Assembly (NCBI RefSeq): GCF_040869045.1
Contig: NC_090323.1
Location: 268,712,392-268,776,391, forward strand
From: Eurosta solidaginis
Taxonomy: Eukaryota > Arthropoda > Insecta > Diptera > Tephritidae
DNA: 64,000 nt
Direction of reading: 5' to 3'
Shown: in pieces, positions 58,252 to 64,000 of the stretch
How the letters are laid out: each line of letters begins with the position of its first letter
Numbering within the stretch: the first letter of the stretch is position 1
The notes under the pieces: model-generated
Database searches by the model: none
The model's input: the letters and a program-made list of their open reading frames with translations, nothing else
What the model was told of the DNA's origin: nothing
Translations under genes and position numbers: made by a program

Positions 58252-59694
58252 ATGGATGTAAGTGTGTGTGTGTGCGTGGAGCAATAGCTAGTGTTTGCTT
58301 TTGTACCGGCCATAAGATCAAACATTTTCATTATATTTGCATTTATAGATTGAAATATTGTCAACGGTGGGCTCTAAATCATACGGCAAATGCCACATTC
58401 CTGCTAGTACCACAGTTGGTGATTTGCGGTATATCATACATAAGCAATATGCAAAAACGCCGGCCCCCGAGCGGCAGTCCCTTCGTTTAGAACCCCGTGG
58501 CAAGGCGCTAAAGGAGACTGACACGCTGGAAACCCTTAATATTGGACAGTCAAATAAAATATATATAAAAGATTTGGGACCCCAAATTGGGTGGAAGACT
58601 GTTTTTTTGGCTGAATATGCCGGCCCGCTATTTGTTTATCTTATCTTCTATGCGCGCCCAGCTATTATTTATGGCGAAGCAGCAGATAAACCTATGTCAC
58701 TAACCGTACAGTAAGTTTTTCAGATATAAACTTTCACCTAATAAGCATTAGATATTCACTTTAAAAAATTACCTCATACATACATAGAGATAACCAAAGC
58801 TACTCAAAACCACAATTTTGCGACCTACTTTAACCTTTTAGTCATTTCAACGTATTTATATAGTCGGCGCTTTTGCATATATAAAACGAGTCGTTGAAAT
58901 AGCTATGCTTGAAAGCAATGCTTCACAAGCGCTCATTAATTTTTGCATTAATTATTGTTTGCTTTTATATTTCGCACATGTATATATTAACATTTGTATT
59001 ATAAACATATCTTGATTTTTTTATTTTGTAGTATTGCCGCTGCCTGCTACACGGTACATTATGCCAAAAGAATTTTAGAGACCATTTTCGTGCACCGTTT
59101 TTCACATGCCACAATGCCTATACGAAATCTCTTCAAGAACTGCAGCTATTATTGGGGATTTACAGCATATGTGTCATATCATGTAAATCATCCCTTATAC
59201 ACAAGTCCTTGCGTACTTCAAGTGTGGGGTTTCTTGGCGGCCTTTGCGGTATGAAAATTTAGTGATATTTTAAAAACAATGAAAACTACTGAACAATTTA
59301 CTTGATACAGATCTGTGAATTAGGCAACTTTTCCATTCATATTGCGCTACGCAACTTGCGTCCGCCGGGCACGAAAGTAAGGCGTATCCCAGTACCTGAC
59401 GATAATCCTTTTACAAAGTTATTCAAGTAACTATAACAATATCTTTGTAATTTTAAATGTATTTATTGAATGTACTATCTATTTTTCAGTTTGGTATCTT
59501 GCCCCAACTATACATATGAAATTGGCTCCTGGCTGGCATTTTCTCTAATGACCCAATGTTTACCAGCATTGCTCTTTGCTATTGCTGGCGCTTATCAAAT
59601 GACCATATGGGCTTTAGGCAAACACCGCAATTACAAAAAAGAGTTTAAAGACTATCCCAAATGTCGCCGTGCCATATTTCCATTTTTGGTGTAA
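58252..59694 (+). CDS. Sc2: Very-long-chain enoyl-CoA reductase (trans-2-enoyl-CoA reductase)
   Basis: Five coding exons: 58252-58257, 58349-58710, 59032-59248, 59311-59426, 59490-59694, all with GT-AG introns, giving 301 residues. The first exon codes only for Met-Asp; exon 2 continues [14 protein letters not shown], matching the MEIEIL-like start of the family. Residues ~1-85 form the ubiquitin-like N-terminal domain, and the remainder is the multi-pass steroid 5-alpha-reductase-type domain ([69 protein letters not shown], and the C-terminal [20 protein letters not shown]). The enzyme uses NADPH to reduce trans-2-enoyl-CoA in the last step of the ER very-long-chain fatty-acid elongation cycle. 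Length equals that of the family. AATAAA signals occur at about 59850 and 59889. The gene looks intact. Confidence 0.95.
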
Positions 59695-60810
59695 AAAATT
59701 AAAATATCTGAGCAAAAAGTTTCGAATGATGCTGAAAAAATTATTCCATTGCAATGCTGCATATTTGTTAAAGCAAAACATTTGAACAAATTTAATCGTG
59801 ATTGTCATAGGTGTTAGAATTTCATCATAACTTGGTGTTTTAGTGTTAGTAATAAAAATATAATTAAGGCATTCGTTTGTGTGCTGATAATAAAATTTAG
59901 TGCCTTTTTTGTGCCAAAACATATAAGAATTTTTGGATGATGTTGTTGTTATAGCGATAAGGATTTTTGGATGATCTATTCAATATCTGGTTATTTAAGT
60001 GGGCATTGGAAAGATAATGTTAGCCTATTGAAAGCAACAATCTAGTGATTGTTTTAATCATGACGTTTGTTTACATACGATGTATATTTGCTTCGCGTAT
60101 TAGCCGCAGTCATAACAAGCAACTGATTAGTGATACCTTGGTCACATGTTTACGTCATTTGTTGAGTTGTTTACACATTTTTTCAACAAATTTTTTTCGT
60201 CAATCTCACGCAACTGCAAAAATTTATGTTTAGTTGCCGCTTTTAATGTAATTGTGTAGACCACACATTACTACGGCTGCCTTCAACGTAATCAGGCCTA
60301 TTATTTTATAAGTGGCATATTGTCAAATATGTAAATTTGAAGTAAAGAGTTTTTATATGTAGCTTTCAATTACAAATATAACATTAAAGTGAAATACCTT
60401 GGTGGAATACATATTTGGGTAATAGTGCAGGTTATGCTACCCACCGAAATTTAGGCCAAACTTTTCGAGTGAGGTATCAAAAGACGCGTATTCACGTGTA
60501 GATTAAGAATCCGAAAGCGGAAGTTTTTTACCCCGTTAAAAGTTATCAGCGAAAAACTGTTTCATTGGGCGCGTTTTGTTCCGGCACAATAACGTTATTT
60601 TAAGTTCGCGAATCACTTCGTTTATGATTACCACTATGCTTATAGTATATAATAACCACGAATTAATGAATACGATTCGTTAAATTTCATTAATTCAGTG
60701 GTTATTAAAAATACATATAAACATTGAAAAAAAAACCTGTCGCTCGCTACAGAGTTGCAGTAAAACACATGAAGTAAATAAAATGTGTTGCCACATGAGC
60801 AACAATATAC
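59695..60810. other. Sc2 downstream region with small inverted repeats
   Basis: The Sc2 3' untranslated region is followed by repeat-derived sequence. A GATGTTGTTGTTATAGCG at about 59938-59955 resembles, inverted, the CAACAACAAC tail of LINEs. 60418-60545 (GGTAATAGT, GAGGTATCAAAAGACGCG, ATCCGAAAGCGGAA) is a diverged relative of the MITE in EDRF1 intron 1. AATAACCAC.AATTAATGAA at about 60648 pairs with TTCATTAATT..GTGGTTATT ending near 60707. No gene is seen. Confidence 0.5.
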
Positions 60811-60811
60811 A

Positions 60812-60975
60812 ATAATCTAATCTAATATATATATCTAATATCTAATCTATCTAATCTAATTTCTAATATCTAATCTAATCTAATATATATTATAAATGGG
60901 AAAGTTTGGATGTTAAGATGTTTGGATGTTTGGATGTTTAGATGTTTGGATGTATGGATGTTTGGATGTTTGTCC
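60812..60975. repeat. Microsatellites (TAATC)n and (TTTGGATG)n
   Basis: A pentanucleotide-type TCTAA array interrupted by TATATA (60812-60893) is followed by imperfect GGATGTTT repeats (about 60907-60973). Confidence 0.8.
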
Positions 60976-60981
60976 AGACGT

Positions 60982-61270
60982 TTGTCTTTGTGACTCAATA
61001 ACGCAAGAAAGGCTGGACCGATTTGGATGAAATTTTGCACACATATAGCCAATAGTCTAGAAGGATCTACTAGCTATATATTTTTCAAAAGGGGCATGGT
61101 CCCCGCCCCCTAGGAACAGTTATAATTTTATTATTATATTTTTTCGTCTTTGCGACTGAATCACGCCAGAATGGCTACACGGATTTTGATGAAATTTGGG
61201 ACACAGACAGTAGTCTACTAGCGAAATTTTTTTCGAACATGGAAAGAGGGGTGGGGGTCCCACGACCCTT
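60982..61270 (+). repeat. Two diverged ~164-bp tandem units
   Basis: The unit at 60982 (GTCTTTGTGACTCAATAACG, GGATGAAATTTTGCACACA, ATCTACTAGC, CCCCGCCCCC) recurs from 61146 (GTCTTTGCGACTGAATCACG, GATGAAATTTGGGACACAGA, GTCTACTAGC, GGGGGTCCCACG). Neither codes for protein. It resembles non-autonomous transposon fragments in fly genomes, but I cannot assign the class. Confidence 0.6.
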
Positions 61271-61689
61271 CGAGAAATTATTTTTCATAATTTTTACACT
61301 TAACTTTACGTATACTGGCCTTCACCAATATCACAGACTCAAGGGGTCAAATAAGTCGAGGGCTTACAAAGTAAGCAGTGACACCCTCCGCCCTCCCCCC
61401 TTTATCTCCCCCTCTGGTGTAAAATCCATAAATTGTTATAACTCAATCTAAATTTTCTCCTAAATCAATAGTTTTTGGTATCTGGTACATACAGAACGAG
61501 ATCTAGACAATTTTGGAGGAACGATCAGTGGTCCTCTCCTCTACTCCCGCCATCCGCCCTCCATCAATTGTTTTTATTAGCACGCTTTTATTAGCTTTAC
61601 CTGTATGTTTCTATCTAACTTTTTATTCGCTCCAATGCGCCTGCTGCCTTATTAACATGGTTTTATAATTAGCTTCACCTTATTTGTAA

Positions 61690-64000
61690 TCCCGTAAGGG
61701 TCATATCGAGACCCTTCCTGGATCATTTCTGGATGGTTTTCGGGATCGGTCCGGGATTACGCCGGGGTAATTTCGGGACTTTTTCGGGATCATTTTGGGA
61801 CCCTTCCGGGATCATTTCTGTATAGTTTACGGGATCCGTCCGGGATCCCGTCGGGGTTATTTTGGAACATTTTCGGGACTATTCCGGAATCATTTCGGGA
61901 CTATTTCGCGATCATTTGGGAACCCTTCCGGCATCATTTCTGGATGGTTTTCGGGATCCGTGCGGGATCTCGTCGGGGTCATATGGGGACTTTTTCGGGA
62001 TCATTTGAGGGCTCTTCCGGCATCATTTCTGGATGGTTTTCGGGATCCGTCCGGGATATCGTCGGGGTCATTTGGGGACTTTTTCGGGATCATTTGGGGG
62101 CTCTTCCGGCATCATTTCTGGATGGTTTTCGGGATCCGTCCGGGATCTCGTCGGGGTCATTTGGGGACTTTTTCGGGATAATTTTGGGGCTCATCCGGCA
62201 TCATTTCTGGATGGTTTTCGGGATCCGTCCGGGATCCCGTCGGGGTCATTTCGGGACTTTTTCGCGACTAATACGGGATCATTTGGGAACCCTTTCAGCA
62301 TCATTTCTGGATGGTTTTCGGGATCCGTCCGGGATCCCGTCGGGGTCATTTCGGGACTTTTTCGCGACTAATACGGGATCATTTGGGAACCCTTTCGGCA
62401 TCATTTCTGGATAATTTTCGGGATCCGTCCGGGATGCCGACGAGGTCATTTCGGGACTATTTCGGGATCATTTGGGATACCTACCGGCATCATTTCTGGA
62501 TGGTTTTTGGGATTCGTCCGGGATCCCGTCGTGGTCCTTTCGGGACTTTTTTTCGACTAATACGGGATCATTTGCGGACCCTTTCGGCATCATTTCTGGC
62601 TAGTTGTCGGGATCCCGTCACGGTCATTTCGGGACTATTAGAGGATCATTTGAGGACCTTTCCGGCATCATTTCTGTACTGTTTTCGGAATCCTTTCGGG
62701 ATCCCGTCAGGGTCATTTTGGGACTTTTTTGGGGCTAATACGGGATCATTTGGGGATCCTCTAGGGGTCGTTTCGTGACCTTTTCTGTTTTATTTCGGGA
62801 TCATTTGGGGACCCTTCCGGCATAATTTCTTGATGGTTTGCCGGATCCATCAGGGTCATTTCGGGACCATTTTGGGATCATTTGGGGACCCTTCCGGAAT
62901 CATTTCAGTATGGTTTTCGCGATCCGTCGTTGATTCCCTCGGAGCCATTTCGGAACCTTTTCTGGAGTATGTCGGGGTCATTTGGGGACTTTTTCGGGAT
63001 CATTTGGGGCTCTTCCGGCATCATTTCTTGATGGTTTTCGGGATCCGTGCGGGATCTCGTCGGGGTCATTTGGGGACTTTTTCGGGATCATTTGGGGGCT
63101 CTTCCGGCATCATTTCTGGATGGTTTTCGGGATCCGTCCGGCATATCGTCGGGGTCATTTGGAGACTTTTCGGGATCATTTGGGGGCTCTTCCGGCATCA
63201 TTTCTGGATGGTTTTCGGGATCCGTCCGGGATCCCATCAGGGTAATTTCGGGACTATTAGGGGATCATTTGTGGACCTTTCCGGCATCATTTCTGGATAA
63301 TTTTCGGTATCCGTCCGGGATGCCGACGAGGTCATTTCGGGATTATTTCGGGTTCATTTGGGATACCTACCGGCATCATTTCTGGATGGTTTTTGGGATT
63401 CGTCCGGGATCCCGTCGGGGTCATTTCGGGACTTTTTCTCGACTAATACGGGATCATTTGCGGACCCTTTCGGCATAATTTCTGGATAGTTGTCGGGATC
63501 CGTTCGGGATCCCGTCACGGTCATTTCGGAACTATTAGGGGATCATTTGAGGACCTTTCCGGCATCATTTCTGGATAGTTTTTGGAATCCTTTCGGGATC
63601 CCGTCAGGGTCATTTCGGGGCTTTTTCGAGATCATTTAAGGATGGCTTTCAGGATACGTCCGGGAACCCGTCACGGTAATTTCTGGACTTTTCCGAGACT
63701 ATTTCGGGATCATTTTGGGACCTTCCCAAGATCATTTCTGGATGGATTTCGGGATTTGTCCGGGATGCCCTCAGGGTCATTTTGGGACTATTAGGTGAGC
63801 ATTTGAGGACCGTTCCGGCATCACTTCTGGATGGTTTTCGGTATCCGTTCAGATTCCCGTCGGAATAATTGCGGGACTTTTTCGGGATCATTGGGGTCCC
63901 TTCCAAAATCATTTCTGGATGGTTTTTGGGATTCGTCCGGCATCCCGTCGGGGTCATTTCGGGACTTTTTCTCGACTAATACAGGATCATTTGCGGACCC
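61690..64000. repeat. G-rich satellite with 89- and 100-bp units, running off the window
   Basis: The anchor GCATCATTTCTGGATGG recurs at 61931, 62020, 62109, 62198, 62298 and 62398: spacings of 89, 89, 89, 100 and 100 bp. The 100-bp form carries an extra CGACTAATACGGGATCATTT-type segment. Shorter words (CGGGATC, GGGATCATTT, TTCGGGACT) recur every 20-30 bp, so the unit itself grew from a short motif. Open frames of 100-156 codons appear in several frames, as expected for a repeat lacking stops; they encode repeats of GFRDPSGIPSGS type and are not genes. The array reaches the end of the window, so its full size is unknown. Confidence 0.9.

Noticed and set aside
61795..63957. Long overlapping open frames of 100-156 codons
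   Set aside because: They are the translation of an 89/100-bp satellite in several frames at once; no start context, no homology and no codon bias.

Overview
This is a repeat-dominated stretch of an insect genome, almost certainly a higher fly (Diptera, Brachycera) and most likely a tephritid fruit fly. The host genes are intron-containing and orthologous to animal genes. The transposon set (Helentron-type HINE/DINE elements with GTCC/GTCT microsatellites and ~150-bp central repeats, BEL/Pao, Jockey/CR1-like and RNase H-bearing LINEs, hAT, Tigger/pogo, piggyBac) is typical of flies. The tephritid assignment rests on my memory of its dispersed repeats, not on a search.

Host genes. Two genes can be modelled completely. 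(1) EDRF1 homologue, minus strand, 51322 to 44527, nine exons, 1243 codons. (2) Very-long-chain enoyl-CoA reductase (Sc2/TECR), plus strand, 58252 to 59694, five exons, 301 codons, with a two-codon first exon. (3) A third gene, minus strand 38604 to 37694, encodes a 282-residue secreted protein with a short collagen triple-helix segment; its signal peptide is split after a 31-nt micro-exon. Two broken relatives of this gene (12770-13067 and 19380-23569) and perhaps a third (32154-32419) lie upstream, so the left 38 kb is a dying cluster of small secreted collagen-like genes torn apart by transposons.

Layout. 177-1610: piggyBac transposase remnant. 2570-12599: a Tigger/pogo-type shell (TA duplications, matching inverted ends, an N-terminal transposase scrap) stuffed with two HINE elements, one amplified into three ~2.3-kb tandem macro-units. 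12770-13067: collagen-like relic A. 14895-17674: hAT element with 8-bp duplications, inserted into older LINE debris. 19380-23569: relic B, split by a 3.8-kb LINE. 23810-31508: long inverted-repeat arms enclosing a BEL/Pao retrotransposon with two identical 302-bp LTR copies, one uninterrupted 1763-codon gag-pol frame and an extra 3' zinc-knuckle ORF. 31520-32640: LINE debris, possible relic C and a dispersed repeat. 32655-37200: RNase H-bearing LINE, minus strand. 37694-38604: intact collagen-like gene. 38990-42159: another RNase H-bearing LINE with a BEL fragment inside. 44527-51322: EDRF1. 51323-58251: MITE-like inverted repeats and a hAT-like shell carrying a third HINE. 58252-59694: Sc2. 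60800-64000: microsatellites, then a G-rich 89/100-bp satellite that runs off the window.

The host genes do not form a pathway together. Sc2 acts in the ER fatty-acid elongation cycle, EDRF1 is a TPR-like protein of unclear role in flies, and the collagen-like gene makes a secreted protein of unknown function. The main interest lies in the collagen-like gene family, the accessory BEL ORF, and the birth of satellite DNA from a Helentron relative.
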